A DNA stretch of 62,271 nt from an uncultured beta proteobacterium (GCA_902826155.1 CADEDU010000033.1:1-62271); one strand, 5' to 3'; positions 37,215 through 47,716 are shown, numbered from the stretch's first letter. Notes: generated by a model not told the origin, from the letters alone. Numbers and translations are program-made.

Positions 37215-38207
37215 TCAGTTCACCTGAATCTTCGCCGCGCGAATCACCTTGGCCCAGCGCTCGGTTTCACTCTTGATGAAGGCGCCGAACTCGTCGGGAC
37301 CCATATTGCGCGGCTGAGCGCCTTCGGTTTCGAGCCGCTGCTTGACGTCCGCTCTGGCCAGCGCGCGCTGAATATCGGCGGCAACTTGATCGACGATCGC
37401 ACGCGGCGTTCGCGCCGGCGCGAGCACGCCGTACCATTGTGTGGTCTCGAATCCGGCGAATCCTGCCTCGGCGATCGTCGGCACATCGGGCAACTGCGTG
37501 ATTCGGGTGGCGCTGCCTACACCGATCGCGCGCAACTTGCCCGCGCGCAGGTGCGGCTGCACCGGCAGCAGGCCGGTCATGGTCATGCCGATCTGACCGC
37601 CGATGAGATCAGTAAGCGCTGGCCCCGTGCCCTTGTACGGCACGTGAACGAAATCGGTGTTGGTGGCGAGCTTGAAGTACTCCACCGCCAGATGCGCCGC
37701 GCTGCCGGCGCCACCGGTACCGTAGTTGATCGATCCGGGCTTGGCTTTGGCGAGCGCGACCAGCTCACCGACCGTTCGTGCCGGTACGCTCGGATGCACA
37801 ACCAGCACGTTGGGCACCATCGCCACCAACGCGATCGGCGCGAAATCAGTGGCCGGGTTGTACGGCAGCTTCGGATAGAGCGCTGGATTGACCGACAGCG
37901 TGCCGATATGGCCCATCAGCAAGGTGTATCCATCGGCCGGCGCGCGCGCCGCCTGCTCCGCCCCGATGCTGCCGCCCGCGCCCGGACGGTTCTCCACCAG
38001 CATCTGCTGCGGCCAGCTTTCGCTCAGTGCGTTGGCCACTGCGCGCGCGAGGATGTCGGTGCTGCCGCCAGGCGTGAACGGCACGATGATGCGCACCGGT
38101 TTGCCTGGATACGTTTGCGCGACAGCAACCGGCGCCGCAAATTGCGTGGCAGCACCCAACGCGACAAGCAGCGAGCACGCGCGAAAGAGCAGTTTGAAGA
38201 TAAGCAA
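37215..38207 (-). CDS. Bug/TctC-family periplasmic receptor (TTG start likely)
   Basis: No ATG precedes the signal segment properly. TTG at 38207 gives 330 residues (LIFKLLFRACSLLVALGA...), preceded by AGGACGGCC, and the peptide is cleaved near VAVAQ. An upstream in-frame ATG at 38348 would run into the divergent neighbour and add 47 odd residues. The mature protein has KPVRIIVPFTPGGSTDILAR, APADGYTLLMG and HVPYKGTGPALTDLIGG. It is a solute receptor with no adjacent transporter. It is divergent from a dihydroxyphthalate-decarboxylase-like gene. Confidence 0.88.
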   Translation of the reverse strand: MLIFKLLFRACSLLVALGAATQFAAPVAVAQTYPGKPVRIIVPFTPGGSTDILARAVANALSESWPQQMLVENRPGAGGSIGAEQAARAPADGYTLLMGHIGTLSVNPALYPKLPYNPATDFAPIALVAMVPNVLVVHPSVPARTVGELVALAKAKPGSINYGTGGAGSAAHLAVEYFKLATNTDFVHVPYKGTGPALTDLIGGQIGMTMTGLLPVQPHLRAGKLRAIGVGSATRITQLPDVPTIAEAGFAGFETTQWYGVLAPARTPRAIVDQVAADIQRALARADVKQRLETEGAQPRNMGPDEFGAFIKSETERWAKVIRAAKIQVN

Positions 38208-38325
38208 GATCGGCCGTCCTGGCTGGGTTGTCGGTCGCAGGTAGTATCCTTCGGGCGCCGTTGCATGACCGATTTCGGGAATGCAGGGCCCCGACAATTT
38301 CCGGGGACGACCACGAGGACACTGC

Positions 38326-39210
38326 ATGAGCGCCGCGAAACTTACCACGCTGATGGGCGATTACCCGATCACCGCCGCGCTCAAGAAGGGCGAGCTGCAA
38401 TCCCCGCACGTGAGCTTCGCTTTTGCCGACGTGAAATCGCCGCACACCGCCTTCAAGCGCGTGGTGCGCAATCTGGAGTTCGATGTCGCTGAGCTGGCGA
38501 TCGTGACCTTCCTCATGGCCAAGGCGCATGGCAAGCCGCTCGTGCTGCTGCCGGCAGTGCTGCTCGGACGATTCCAGCACCCGTTCATCGTCTACAACGC
38601 GGCGCAGGGCGCGCTCGCGCCGCAGGACCTCAACGGCAAGCGGGTCGGCATCCGCTCCTACTCCGTCACTACGGTGACGTGGATTCGCGGCATTCTCGCC
38701 AACGATTTCGGCGTCGATCTCGACAGCATCCAGTGGATCACGCTCGAAGACGCGCACGTCGCGGAGTTTCGCGATCCTCCCAACGCCAGGCGCGCCCAGG
38801 CCGGCGCTGATCTGGCCGCGATGCTCAAGGCCGGTGAGCTGGATGCCGCCATCCTCGGCGCACCCTCCGATGATCCGCAAATCAAGACGCTGTTCCCGGA
38901 TCCGAAAGCGGCGGCACAGGCGTGGCAGGCCAAGTACCACGCGAAACAGGTGAACCATCTGGTCGCAGTGAATCAGTCGCTATCGCAATCGAACCCGACC
39001 GCGGTGCGCGAGATCTATCGAATGCTGGTCGAGAGCAAGAAGGTAGCCGGTCTACCCAAGGCGGGCGAGATCGACGTGAACCCGTTCGGTGTGGAAGAGA
39101 ATCGTCGCAACCTCGAAGTGGCGATCGACTACTGTCACCAGCAGCGCCTCATCCCGCGCCGGTTCACCGTCGACGAGCTGTTCGACGACGTGACACGGGC
39201 ACTCAACTGA
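38326..39210 (+). CDS. 4,5-dihydroxyphthalate decarboxylase-like / PBP2-fold protein
   Basis: The protein is 294 residues long; ATG 38326 follows CACGAGGACACTGC. It has no signal peptide, so it is cytoplasmic although its fold is that of a type 2 periplasmic binding protein. The pattern FKRVVRNLEFDVAELAI, LNGKRVGIRSYSVTTVTW and GVEENRRNLEVAIDY matches proteins annotated as 4,5-dihydroxyphthalate decarboxylases and NMT1-like binders. If enzymatic, it would remove a carboxyl from an aromatic acid. A VOC-family gene follows after 61 bases. The exact activity is uncertain. Confidence 0.8.
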   Translation: MSAAKLTTLMGDYPITAALKKGELQSPHVSFAFADVKSPHTAFKRVVRNLEFDVAELAIVTFLMAKAHGKPLVLLPAVLLGRFQHPFIVYNAAQGALAPQDLNGKRVGIRSYSVTTVTWIRGILANDFGVDLDSIQWITLEDAHVAEFRDPPNARRAQAGADLAAMLKAGELDAAILGAPSDDPQIKTLFPDPKAAAQAWQAKYHAKQVNHLVAVNQSLSQSNPTAVREIYRMLVESKKVAGLPKAGEIDVNPFGVEENRRNLEVAIDYCHQQRLIPRRFTVDELFDDVTRALN

Positions 39211-39271
39211 CACACGATCCGGCTCGGCGCTGCTTGCGCGATCCGGCATCAGCAAATGCGGAGCACTCTCC

Positions 39272-39727
39272 ATGACAAGTTCAATCGAAGTCGCACGCGT
39301 CGATCACATCGGCATCCGGGTGAAGGATCTCGAGCGCGCGCTGGCGTTCTACAAAGTGCTCGGCTTTTCGCTCGCACATCGTGCGACCGGTGACGCAGTG
39401 GCAATCGTGAAGAACACCCACGGCGTCGAACTGAATCTGGTGTTCAACGCCAATCAAGACGCCGATGGCAAGAACATCCTGATGGATGTACCGGAGAAGT
39501 ACGCGGGCATCACGCACATCGCGCTGCGCGTCACGTCGATCAAGTCGACCATCGCCTCGCTGAACGCCAATCAGGTGCGCATCACGCAGGGGCCGGTCGA
39601 GTTCGGCGGCAGCGGCGAAGTATCGGTGTTCGTGCGCGACCCCGATCTGAACGTGATCGAGCTGCGCGGTCGCAAGGAACAGCTCGCAGCAGACGACGGC
39701 GTGAAGCCCTACGTGCCGGAGAACTGA
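39272..39727 (+). CDS. VOC-family (glyoxalase/dioxygenase fold) protein
   Basis: The protein is 151 residues long with GGAGCACTCTCC before the ATG. Two beta-alpha-beta-beta-beta modules are visible: VDHIGIRVKDLERALAFYK and ITHIALRVTSIKSTIASL, ending with DPDLNVIELRG. Candidate metal ligands are His12, the His of ITHI and the Glu of NVIELRG. The fold covers glyoxalase I, extradiol dioxygenases and epimerases. It sits downstream of the dihydroxyphthalate-decarboxylase-like gene, so a role in the same route is possible. Confidence 0.9.
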   Translation: MTSSIEVARVDHIGIRVKDLERALAFYKVLGFSLAHRATGDAVAIVKNTHGVELNLVFNANQDADGKNILMDVPEKYAGITHIALRVTSIKSTIASLNANQVRITQGPVEFGGSGEVSVFVRDPDLNVIELRGRKEQLAADDGVKPYVPEN

Positions 39728-39808
39728 GGCGCGTCGTTAGCGCGGCCGTCGCGTGCGTGCAAAGATCCACGCCCGCCGCCCGTCATCCGGCGCAGATCGA
39801 CGCTGCAA

Positions 39809-40990
39809 TCAGAGCATCGGGCTCGCGGGGGGCAACCCCAGAGCCACGCGCCCGAATTCCGGCGCGTTGATATCCCACGACAGATGGATCTGTGCCATGG
39901 CTGCGTGCGCATCGCGGAAACGCCGCTGCATCGCGTTGTCGAGATAGTTGGCGGTTGCGCCGGACACGCCATACAGCAGATCGACCGCGCGGACGCAGAT
40001 GTTCGCCGCGTGCGTGGCGTCGCGTCGCCAGCGCGCACGATCGATAATCGTCGAGCGCACTCCCGCGGCCACCTGCGCGTGAGCCTCGGCGAAGTTCTCG
40101 CGCAGCAGCAGTCGCGCGCTGTCGATCAGCACCCCGGCTTCGGCAAGCTTCATCTGCAAGGTCGTATGGTCGGCCAGGCGCGACCGGTTGTAGATCGAGG
40201 TCTGCGTCTGCAACCGCGCGACGAAATCCTCGTACGCGCCGCGCGCGATGCCCAGGATCGGCCCGGCCACCAGATGCGGGATGAACGGAAACAGCGGCAG
40301 CCGATAGGCATCGCCCGCGAGCGAACCGACGTTCGGGGCATGGCCTTCACGCGCCTCACCGGGATCGAACACCATGTGCGCCGGCACGAACAGGTTTGCG
40401 CACGCCACGTCTTTGCTTCCGGTGCCCGCCAGGCCGGCGACATGCCAGGTGTCGATGATCTCGATGTCGCGCACCCGCACGATGACGATGCGCGACGCGG
40501 CCTTGCCATCGACCTGCAGCATCGCACCGAGCATGATCCAGTCGCTGTTGTCGACACCGCTTGCATAAGGCCAGCGGCCCGAGAATAGATAGCCGCCGTT
40601 CGCGGGCTCGAGCTTGCCGGCCGGAAACACCAGCGTCGAGCCGATCAGCGCGTCGGGGTTCTCGCCCCAGATGTCCTCCTGCGCCTGCGCCGGCCACATC
40701 GGCAGCATCCAGTTGTGGCTCACCAGATTGATGTAGACCCAGGCCGTCGATGCACAGCCGCGACCGAGTTCCGCGGACACATCGATGATCGCCCCCAGAT
40801 CGACGTAGACGCCGCCGAACCGCGCGGGCCGCAGGATCCGCCACAGCCCGGCACGGTGCAGATCATCGATCGTGGCGCGCGATACCTGTCGCTGCGCTTC
40901 GGTCTGCGCCGCGCGATCGCGCAGTGTGGGCACCAGCGCGGCAGCATGCTCGATCAGCGTGGTGCGCGTGAGGGCTTCCATGGCCTGCAT
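39809..40990 (-). CDS. acyl-CoA dehydrogenase-fold flavin monooxygenase (group D, HsaA/HpaB-like)
   Basis: The protein is 393 residues long (start could also be Met4). It has the acyl-CoA dehydrogenase layout: N-terminal helices, central beta region GGYLFSGRWPYASGVDNSDW, and C-terminal helical bundle with DLLYGVSGATANYLDNAMQR. The active-site pattern matches two-component flavin-dependent hydroxylases, not CoA-dependent dehydrogenases (no catalytic Glu motif seen). Such enzymes need reduced flavin from a separate reductase, not present here. It ends eight bases beyond maeB's stop side, so it may be read through from maeB. Confidence 0.85.
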   Translation of the reverse strand: MQAMEALTRTTLIEHAAALVPTLRDRAAQTEAQRQVSRATIDDLHRAGLWRILRPARFGGVYVDLGAIIDVSAELGRGCASTAWVYINLVSHNWMLPMWPAQAQEDIWGENPDALIGSTLVFPAGKLEPANGGYLFSGRWPYASGVDNSDWIMLGAMLQVDGKAASRIVIVRVRDIEIIDTWHVAGLAGTGSKDVACANLFVPAHMVFDPGEAREGHAPNVGSLAGDAYRLPLFPFIPHLVAGPILGIARGAYEDFVARLQTQTSIYNRSRLADHTTLQMKLAEAGVLIDSARLLLRENFAEAHAQVAAGVRSTIIDRARWRRDATHAANICVRAVDLLYGVSGATANYLDNAMQRRFRDAHAAMAQIHLSWDINAPEFGRVALGLPPASPML

Positions 40991-40998
40991 TGCCGAGT

Positions 40999-43293
40999 TC
41001 AGATCGCCAGTCGCTGCTGCGCCCGCGCCGCGTTCACGTCGACTACCGTCAGCGCGGTGATGTTCACCAGCCGGCGCACCGTGGCGGTGGAGGTGATGAT
41101 GTGCACCGGCTTGGCGGTACCGAGCAGAACCGGCCCGATCGTGATGCCGTCGCCCGCCGCGGTCTTTAGCAGGTTGAACGAGATGTTGGCCGCATCGAGC
41201 GTGGGCATGATCAGCAGGTTGGCCTCGCCGCGCAGGCGCGAATTCGGAAAGCTCGCCGAGCGCACCTGTTCGGACAGCGCGGCATCGCCGTGCATCTCGC
41301 CTTCCACTTCGAGTTCAGGCGCACGCTGGTTGATGAGCCCGAGCGCCTGCTGCATCTTGCGCGCCGAGGGCGTCTCGTAGCTGCCGAAGCTCGAGTGCGA
41401 GAGCAGCGCCGCTTTGGGCGTAATGCCGAAGCGGCGGATCTCTTCGGCCGCCAGCACCGTCATCTCGGCGATCTGCTCGGCGGTGGGATCGACGTTGACG
41501 TAGGTGTCGCACACGAACACCGTGCGCTTGGGCAGCAGCAGCACGTTCATGGCGTAGTAGTTGTTCACGCCGGGGCGCCGGCCGATGACGTGATCGATGT
41601 AGCGCAGATGCGAGGCGTGCGTGCCGAACGAGCCGCAGATCATGCCGTCGGCCTCGCCGCGATGAAGCATGAGCGCGCCGATCAGCGTGTGACTGCTGCG
41701 TACTTCGAGCCGCGCGTACTGCGGCGACACGCCGCGGCGTTCGGTAAGTCGGAAGTATTCCTGCCAGTACTCGCGATAGCGCGGGTCGGACTCCGGATTC
41801 ACCAGTTCGAAATCGACGCCGGGCTTGATCCGCAATCCGGCGCGCTTGATGCGTTCGTTCACTACGTTGGGCCGACCCACCACGATCGGCTGGGCCATGC
41901 CCTCGTCGATCACGACCTGCACCGCGCGCAGCACCCGCTCTTCCTCGCCCTCGGAGTAGACGATGCGTCGCGGCATCTTCTTTGCCGCCGCGAACACCGG
42001 CCGCATGATCTGTCCGGACTGATACACGAACTGCTGCAGCTGCTGTCGATACGCGTCGGCGTCCTTGATCGGCCGCGTCGCGATGCCGCTCTCCATCGCC
42101 GCCAGCGCAACCGCCGGGGCGATCTGCACGATCAGGCGCGGATCGAACGGTTTGGGGATGAGGTACTCCGCACCGAACTGCAGGTTCTGCTCGCCATACG
42201 CCGCGGCGACGATCTCGGATTGCTCGGCAGTGGCGAGATCGGCGATGGCGCGCACCGCGGCGAGCTTCATCGCTTCATTGATCTGCGTGGCACCGACATC
42301 GAGCGCGCCGCGAAAAATGAATGGAAAGCACAGGACGTTGTTGACCTGATTCGGGTAGTCCGATCGTCCGGTCGCGATCACTGCGTCGGGCCGCACGCTC
42401 TTGACTTCGGCCGGATGAATTTCGGGTTCCGGATTGGCCAGCGCGAGAATCAGCGGGCGCGCCCTCATGCGCGCGACCATCTCGGGCTTGAGCACGCCGC
42501 CGGCTGACAGGCCGAGAAACACGTCGGCACCGTCGATGATCTCGCCGAGCGTGCGCGCCTTGGTGTCGCGTGCGAATCGCGCCTTGAGCGGATCCATCTC
42601 CTCGCGACGCCCCTGGTACACGACGCCGGCGATGTCGGCGACCCAGACATTGGCGACCGGCAGGCCCAGGCTCACCAGCAGATCCAGACACGACAGTGCC
42701 GCCGCGCCCGCACCGGAGCACACCAGCTTCACCTCGTCGATCTTCTTGCCGACCACGCGCAGCCCATTGAGGATCGCCGCGCCGACGATGATCGCCGTGC
42801 CGTGCTGATCATCGTGGAACACCGGGATCTTCATGCGCTCGCGCAGCTTGCGCTCGACCACGAAGCATTCCGGCGCCTTGATGTCTTCGAGGTTGATGCC
42901 GCCGAACGTCGGCTCCAGCGCCGCGATGATGTCGACCAACCGGTCGGGATCGCGCTCGTTGATCTCGATGTCGAACACGTCGATGCCGGCGAACTTCTTG
43001 AACAGCACCGCCTTGCCTTCCATCACCGGCTTGGAGGCGAGCGGTCCGATCGGCCCCAGTCCCAGCACCGCAGTGCCATTGGTGATCACGCCGATCAGGT
43101 TGGCGCGCGCGGTGAGTTCGCTCGCCATCGCCGGATCGCGCACGATCTCCTCGCAGGCCGATGCGACACCCGGCGTGTACGCTAGCGCGAGATCGCGCTG
43201 GTTGAGCAACCCCTTGGTGGGCGCGATGGCGATCTTGCCCGGACGCGGAAGCCGGTGATAGTCCAGTGCTGCACGTCGTAGGGAGTCTTCCAT
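40999..43293 (-). CDS. maeB: NADP-dependent malic enzyme with phosphotransacetylase-like domain (MaeB)
   Basis: The protein is 764 residues long, the length of hybrid MaeB enzymes. The malic N-terminal domain has [15 protein letters not shown] and the catalytic loop, the NADP domain includes [20 protein letters not shown] and [13 protein letters not shown], and the C-terminal about 335 residues form a PTA-like domain that in other MaeB proteins senses acetyl-CoA. It decarboxylates malate to pyruvate with NADPH. This supplies C3 units and reducing power during growth on acids, fitting the carboxylate transporters around it. Confidence 0.96.
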   Translation of the reverse strand: MEDSLRRAALDYHRLPRPGKIAIAPTKGLLNQRDLALAYTPGVASACEEIVRDPAMASELTARANLIGVITNGTAVLGLGPIGPLASKPVMEGKAVLFKKFAGIDVFDIEINERDPDRLVDIIAALEPTFGGINLEDIKAPECFVVERKLRERMKIPVFHDDQHGTAIIVGAAILNGLRVVGKKIDEVKLVCSGAGAAALSCLDLLVSLGLPVANVWVADIAGVVYQGRREEMDPLKARFARDTKARTLGEIIDGADVFLGLSAGGVLKPEMVARMRARPLILALANPEPEIHPAEVKSVRPDAVIATGRSDYPNQVNNVLCFPFIFRGALDVGATQINEAMKLAAVRAIADLATAEQSEIVAAAYGEQNLQFGAEYLIPKPFDPRLIVQIAPAVALAAMESGIATRPIKDADAYRQQLQQFVYQSGQIMRPVFAAAKKMPRRIVYSEGEEERVLRAVQVVIDEGMAQPIVVGRPNVVNERIKRAGLRIKPGVDFELVNPESDPRYREYWQEYFRLTERRGVSPQYARLEVRSSHTLIGALMLHRGEADGMICGSFGTHASHLRYIDHVIGRRPGVNNYYAMNVLLLPKRTVFVCDTYVNVDPTAEQIAEMTVLAAEEIRRFGITPKAALLSHSSFGSYETPSARKMQQALGLINQRAPELEVEGEMHGDAALSEQVRSASFPNSRLRGEANLLIMPTLDAANISFNLLKTAAGDGITIGPVLLGTAKPVHIITSTATVRRLVNITALTVVDVNAARAQQRLAI

Positions 43294-43347
43294 GATCGAC
43301 CTGTTCCAGGGATTCGCAGGATTCGTCGTTTGCAGGTCAGGAACGCG

Positions 43348-43938
43348 TCACGCCTTCGACCGTCCGACCCGCGGCAGCAATTGCGCCAGTGCCACATCGT
43401 GCACCAGCCGGATGCGCTTTTCCTTGGCGAACTTGCGGGCGTTTTCCGAAACTTCGCCCGCCGCGACATAGACGCAATCGTGCGCGCTGTGTTCGTCGCG
43501 CGCTGCATCGAGTGCACGCAGCGGTTCGACGCCGACCTGTGCCGCCTTCCATCGTTTGCAGGCGATGACCGCGATGCGCCCGGTCTTGATCGCGAGAAAA
43601 TCGGCACCGTCGCCGCTCAGCTTGCTCACCGAGTAGCCGTCGCGACGAAACGCCTCTTCGATCGCTATCGAGAACTGCGGCCACGACATGGTCCGCACCG
43701 CTTCGACGGTCTGCGCCACCCGCTTGGCGCTGGGCAGTTGCAACTGCTTCCACGCGGCGATGCCGCCGATGACCACGAACGGCAGCGGTACGAACGCCGC
43801 GTAAATATCGGGGATGAACATGCGCACCAGCGCGAACAAGCCGGCCGCGATGGCAAAACTGATCCACCACGGCGAGCGCAGCAGCACGGCGAACAGCGAG
43901 TTCTCGTGCATGCGCAGATTGAAGTTCAACAGCTGCAC
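43348..43938 (-). CDS. membrane-anchored Mrr-like restriction endonuclease domain protein
   Basis: I chose GTG 43938 (VQLLNFNLRMHENSLF...) because AAGGAGGAAGG lies just upstream; this gives 196 residues. An ATG at 43986 would add 16 residues. Two hydrophobic segments (about 20-60) anchor it, followed by a C-terminal domain resembling the Mrr type IV nuclease: MSWPQFSIAIEEAFRRDGY and GDGADFLAIKTGRIAVIACKRWK. The usual (E/Q)xK becomes AxK, so catalysis may be weak or lost. It may bind DNA or act as a tethered nuclease. No methylase is adjacent. Confidence 0.82.
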   Translation of the reverse strand: MQLLNFNLRMHENSLFAVLLRSPWWISFAIAAGLFALVRMFIPDIYAAFVPLPFVVIGGIAAWKQLQLPSAKRVAQTVEAVRTMSWPQFSIAIEEAFRRDGYSVSKLSGDGADFLAIKTGRIAVIACKRWKAAQVGVEPLRALDAARDEHSAHDCVYVAAGEVSENARKFAKEKRIRLVHDVALAQLLPRVGRSKA

Positions 43939-44018
43939 GTTCGCACCTTCCTCCTTCGGTAGTCGTAACCCTCGGCCGGCGGACATGTCGGCCTTGGTTG
44001 GGCGATTCTCGCCCAGGC

Positions 44019-44456
44019 TCAGCGATTCGGCAGCGGATAGTTCACCAGCAGCGCCCGAGCGCGCGCGGCGATCTCATCGGGCAGCTTCATCCCGCGCCGC
44101 GCCACCGAATCGATGCACACCACGGTGAACACGGTGAGCGCACAGATGTCCTGCGTTTCGTCGTTGCGCAACTCGTGCACGAACTTCACTACCTTGTCGC
44201 GCACCTCGAGCATGCCCGAGCGCACCACGATCACATCGCCGCCGTACAGCTCCTTGAGGTAGGACGTATCCTGCTGCACCGCGGCCATATGGAACTTGCC
44301 CGCGCGAAGCATGGAGGGCGTGATGCCGATGTGGTTGTAGAGCTGCCAGGCCGCCTCCTCGAAGAACTCGCCGTAGGCGCGCACGTTGATATGCCCCATG
44401 TGGTCGCATTGCCACGCATGCACCGTACCGCGAGCAGTTTCGAACAGCTCGGCCAT
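44019..44456 (-). CDS. acyl-CoA thioesterase, hotdog fold (4HBT family)
   Basis: The protein is 145 residues long; ATG 44456 lies behind CCGGAGAATC, so the longer 163-residue start at 44510 is rejected. The N-terminus has the catalytic 4HBT pattern WQCDHMGHINVRAYGEFFEEAAW, with the aspartate as likely active residue. It should hydrolyse an acyl-CoA thioester; substrate unknown. It is divergent from the carboxymuconolactone-decarboxylase-like gene and separated by 185 bases with no obvious operator. Confidence 0.9.
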   Translation of the reverse strand: MAELFETARGTVHAWQCDHMGHINVRAYGEFFEEAAWQLYNHIGITPSMLRAGKFHMAAVQQDTSYLKELYGGDVIVVRSGMLEVRDKVVKFVHELRNDETQDICALTVFTVVCIDSVARRGMKLPDEIAARARALLVNYPLPNR

Positions 44457-44641
44457 CGATCGATTCTCCGGATCGCAAGATCCACGCGATGTGCGATCCA
44501 CGGGATTCACGAATTGCAGCTACGCTTGTCGCGAGGCTGGACCTGTTGCATAACGTGAGGCTCACCCCCACGCGCTCCCCGATCCTTGGGGCGGCTTGCG
44601 CCATTGTGCAGCCTTCTTCGAGAACTATAGAGGAGTCATTC

Positions 44642-45235
44642 GTGGCGAGCTACCCTGCCGACATCCATCCCGAGTCGCGCAATCGTCTGCCGGTGGTCAA
44701 GCGCGAAGAGCTGGACGAGCGCGGCCAGCGCGTGTACGACGAAGTGACCACGCGATCGGCGGTGTCGATCGCCGGGCTCCAAGGCCCGGGCGGCATCCTG
44801 CTGCACGATGCGCGCCTGGCCGAAACGCATCGCGCGCACAACCGCGCGATCCGCACTGACAACGAACTGGGTAAGCCGCTCACCGAACTGGCGATCCTGG
44901 TGGTGGCGCGCGAGATGAGTCAGGCGTTCGAGTGGACGGTGCACGAGAGCGAAGCGCGCACTGCCGGTCTGAGCGACACCGCGATCGACGTCGTCAAACA
45001 TCGGCGGCCGCTCGATGGCTTGCCGGCCAAAGAGGCGGCGATCATTCGGCTCGGACGCGAAGTGTTCCAGCAGCGCAAGCTGAGCAGTGCCACCTACGTC
45101 GAGGCGGAGCGGTTGTTCGGACGTCGGATGCTGGTAAGCATTACGGCGATCATGGCGGCGTACGCGGGTACGGCGGTCGTGTTGACCGTGTTCGATCAAC
45201 AGTTGCCGCCCGGCGTCGCGGCGACGCTGCCGTAG
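44642..45235 (+). CDS. carboxymuconolactone decarboxylase/AhpD-like protein
   Basis: The protein is 197 residues long with GTG start at 44642 preceded by AGAGGAGTCATTC. The helical pattern GGILLHDARLAETHRAHNRAI and LTELAILVVAREMSQAFEWTVHE matches the CMD family. The CxxC redox pair of AhpD peroxidase-type members is missing, so a peroxidase role is unlikely. It might act as a lyase or have no known activity. It precedes the Cys-cluster protein gene by 36 bases. Confidence 0.85.
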   Translation: MASYPADIHPESRNRLPVVKREELDERGQRVYDEVTTRSAVSIAGLQGPGGILLHDARLAETHRAHNRAIRTDNELGKPLTELAILVVAREMSQAFEWTVHESEARTAGLSDTAIDVVKHRRPLDGLPAKEAAIIRLGREVFQQRKLSSATYVEAERLFGRRMLVSITAIMAAYAGTAVVLTVFDQQLPPGVAATLP

Positions 45236-45271
45236 CTGGGCGGGCGGGCGTAAGTTGGGGGCAACACGGAC

Positions 45272-45559
45272 TTGAGCACGACGCCACCTGTGGCACCGAT
45301 CACCTGTGCGGCCTGTCGCGCCTGCTGCTGCCGGCTGGAGGTGATGCTGATGGCAGAGGATGATCAGGTGCCCGAGTACCTGACCGAAGAGGACCCGCAC
45401 GGCGCGTGGGTCATGAGCAGGCTGGACGACGGCTGGTGTGTCGCGCTCGATCGTCGCACCATGCGCTGCTCGATCTATTCACGGCGTCCGATGGTGTGCC
45501 GCGAGTATGAGGAAGGCGGCGACGATTGCCGTATCGAGCGGGAGAAGTTCGGGCTGTGA
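45272..45559 (+). CDS. YkgJ-family cysteine cluster protein
   Basis: The protein is 95 residues long with a TTG start at 45272. Cysteines at 12, 15, 18, 19 and 20 (CAACRACCC) are followed by three more C-terminal ones (DGWCVALD, RCSIYSRRPMVCREYEEG, DDCRIE). The pattern is that of YkgJ/UPF0153 zinc- or iron-binding proteins. The function is unknown; metal handling is a reasonable guess. Confidence 0.85.
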   Translation: MSTTPPVAPITCAACRACCCRLEVMLMAEDDQVPEYLTEEDPHGAWVMSRLDDGWCVALDRRTMRCSIYSRRPMVCREYEEGGDDCRIEREKFGL

Positions 45560-45581
45560 GTGGCGCGGCGGGCACCGCGCC

Positions 45582-45607
45582 GTTCGCCCTGAGCTGGATC
45601 GAAGGGT
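45582..45607. repeat. REP-like palindromic element
   Basis: GTTCGCCCTGAGCTGGATCGAAGGGTG resembles the well-known dispersed palindrome GTTCGCCCTGAGC...GAAGGGC found between genes of many Pseudomonas, Xanthomonas and Burkholderiales genomes. The GCCCT and AGGGT arms can pair. It lies between the Cys-cluster gene and the convergent hydrolase gene. Assignment is from memory of the motif. Confidence 0.55.
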
Positions 45608-45631
45608 GCTTGTATCGATGTAGTGCAGGCG

Positions 45632-46585
45632 CTATCGAAGAGCTTGCCCCAGCGCCGCAGCCGACTCATCCACCGCACGCTGCGCCGTACCGATCAACGA
45701 GCCATAGCGAATGAAGCCGTGGTTCAGGCCCTCGTAGACGACCAGGCGATTCTGCACGCCGGCTTCGTCCAGCTGCCGCTTGAGCGCATGATTGTCGTCC
45801 CATAGCGGATCGAGCGTGCCGACCAGCAGATGCGCGGGAGGCAGACCCTTCATCGGCGCGCGCAACGGGGCGACGCGCCAATCGTCTCGCTGCGCGGGCG
45901 CTGCAAGATAGTTCTCCAGAATCCACGCCACCTGCGGCCGCGACAGCCCATACGCGCCGGTGCCCAGCCGCAGCCACGAATCGCTGTCGGCGTCGGTCGA
46001 GTACACGCCGTAGACCAGCAACAGGAACGCGAGTTTGGACTCGCCTGCATCGCGCATCGCCAGCGCGGCAGCGAGCGCGAGATTCGCACCCGCCGAATCG
46101 CCGCCCGCAGCGAGGCGCTTTGCGTCCAGCCCAAGCGAGCTGCCTTCGGCCGCCATGTAGCGCACGACGGCAAGCATTTCATCGAACGCGATCGGGAAGC
46201 GGTGCTCCGGTGCGAGCCGGTAGTCGACCGACAACACCGCCACGCCGCTCTTTCTCACCAGATCGCGCAGGAAGGCATTCCACGGATCGAGCGAGCCGAG
46301 TGCGAAGCTGCCACCGTGCGCGTACACCAGCACCGGCGGACGCTGCACGTCATCGGGCAGATAGAGCCGGCACGGGATCATGCCGTGCGGCCCGGTCACC
46401 GACAGGTTGCGCTCGCGCTTGAGCGGCACCGACTGCTCGTTGAGCGCAGCGCCGATGCGATCGAGCATCGCGCGGCATTCGGCGAGCGGGGCGTTCAACG
46501 GGCTGAGCGAGGCCAACCCGCGCGTTTTCAGCCACTCGCCCATCGCGACGAGTTCGGGGTCGATCCAGGGTTTGGCGTCAGCCAT
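45632..46585 (-). CDS. alpha/beta hydrolase, hormone-sensitive-lipase type
   Basis: The protein is 317 residues long; ATG 46585 follows ACGGAGCC. It has the oxyanion motif YAHGGSFALGSLD, the nucleophile elbow GDSAGAN and a late GLNHGF histidine, the HSL-family layout. It is cytoplasmic. It is the last gene of a four-gene operon, 18 bases after the formaldehyde dehydrogenase gene. It is not a typical S-formylglutathione hydrolase (FghA/esterase D type), so it may hydrolyse an ester of the pathway substrate instead. Confidence 0.9.
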   Translation of the reverse strand: MADAKPWIDPELVAMGEWLKTRGLASLSPLNAPLAECRAMLDRIGAALNEQSVPLKRERNLSVTGPHGMIPCRLYLPDDVQRPPVLVYAHGGSFALGSLDPWNAFLRDLVRKSGVAVLSVDYRLAPEHRFPIAFDEMLAVVRYMAAEGSSLGLDAKRLAAGGDSAGANLALAAALAMRDAGESKLAFLLLVYGVYSTDADSDSWLRLGTGAYGLSRPQVAWILENYLAAPAQRDDWRVAPLRAPMKGLPPAHLLVGTLDPLWDDNHALKRQLDEAGVQNRLVVYEGLNHGFIRYGSLIGTAQRAVDESAAALGQALR

Positions 46586-46603
46586 GACCGGCTCCGTTGG
46601 ACG

Positions 46604-47713
<1,110 letters not shown>

Positions 47714-47716
47714 GGG

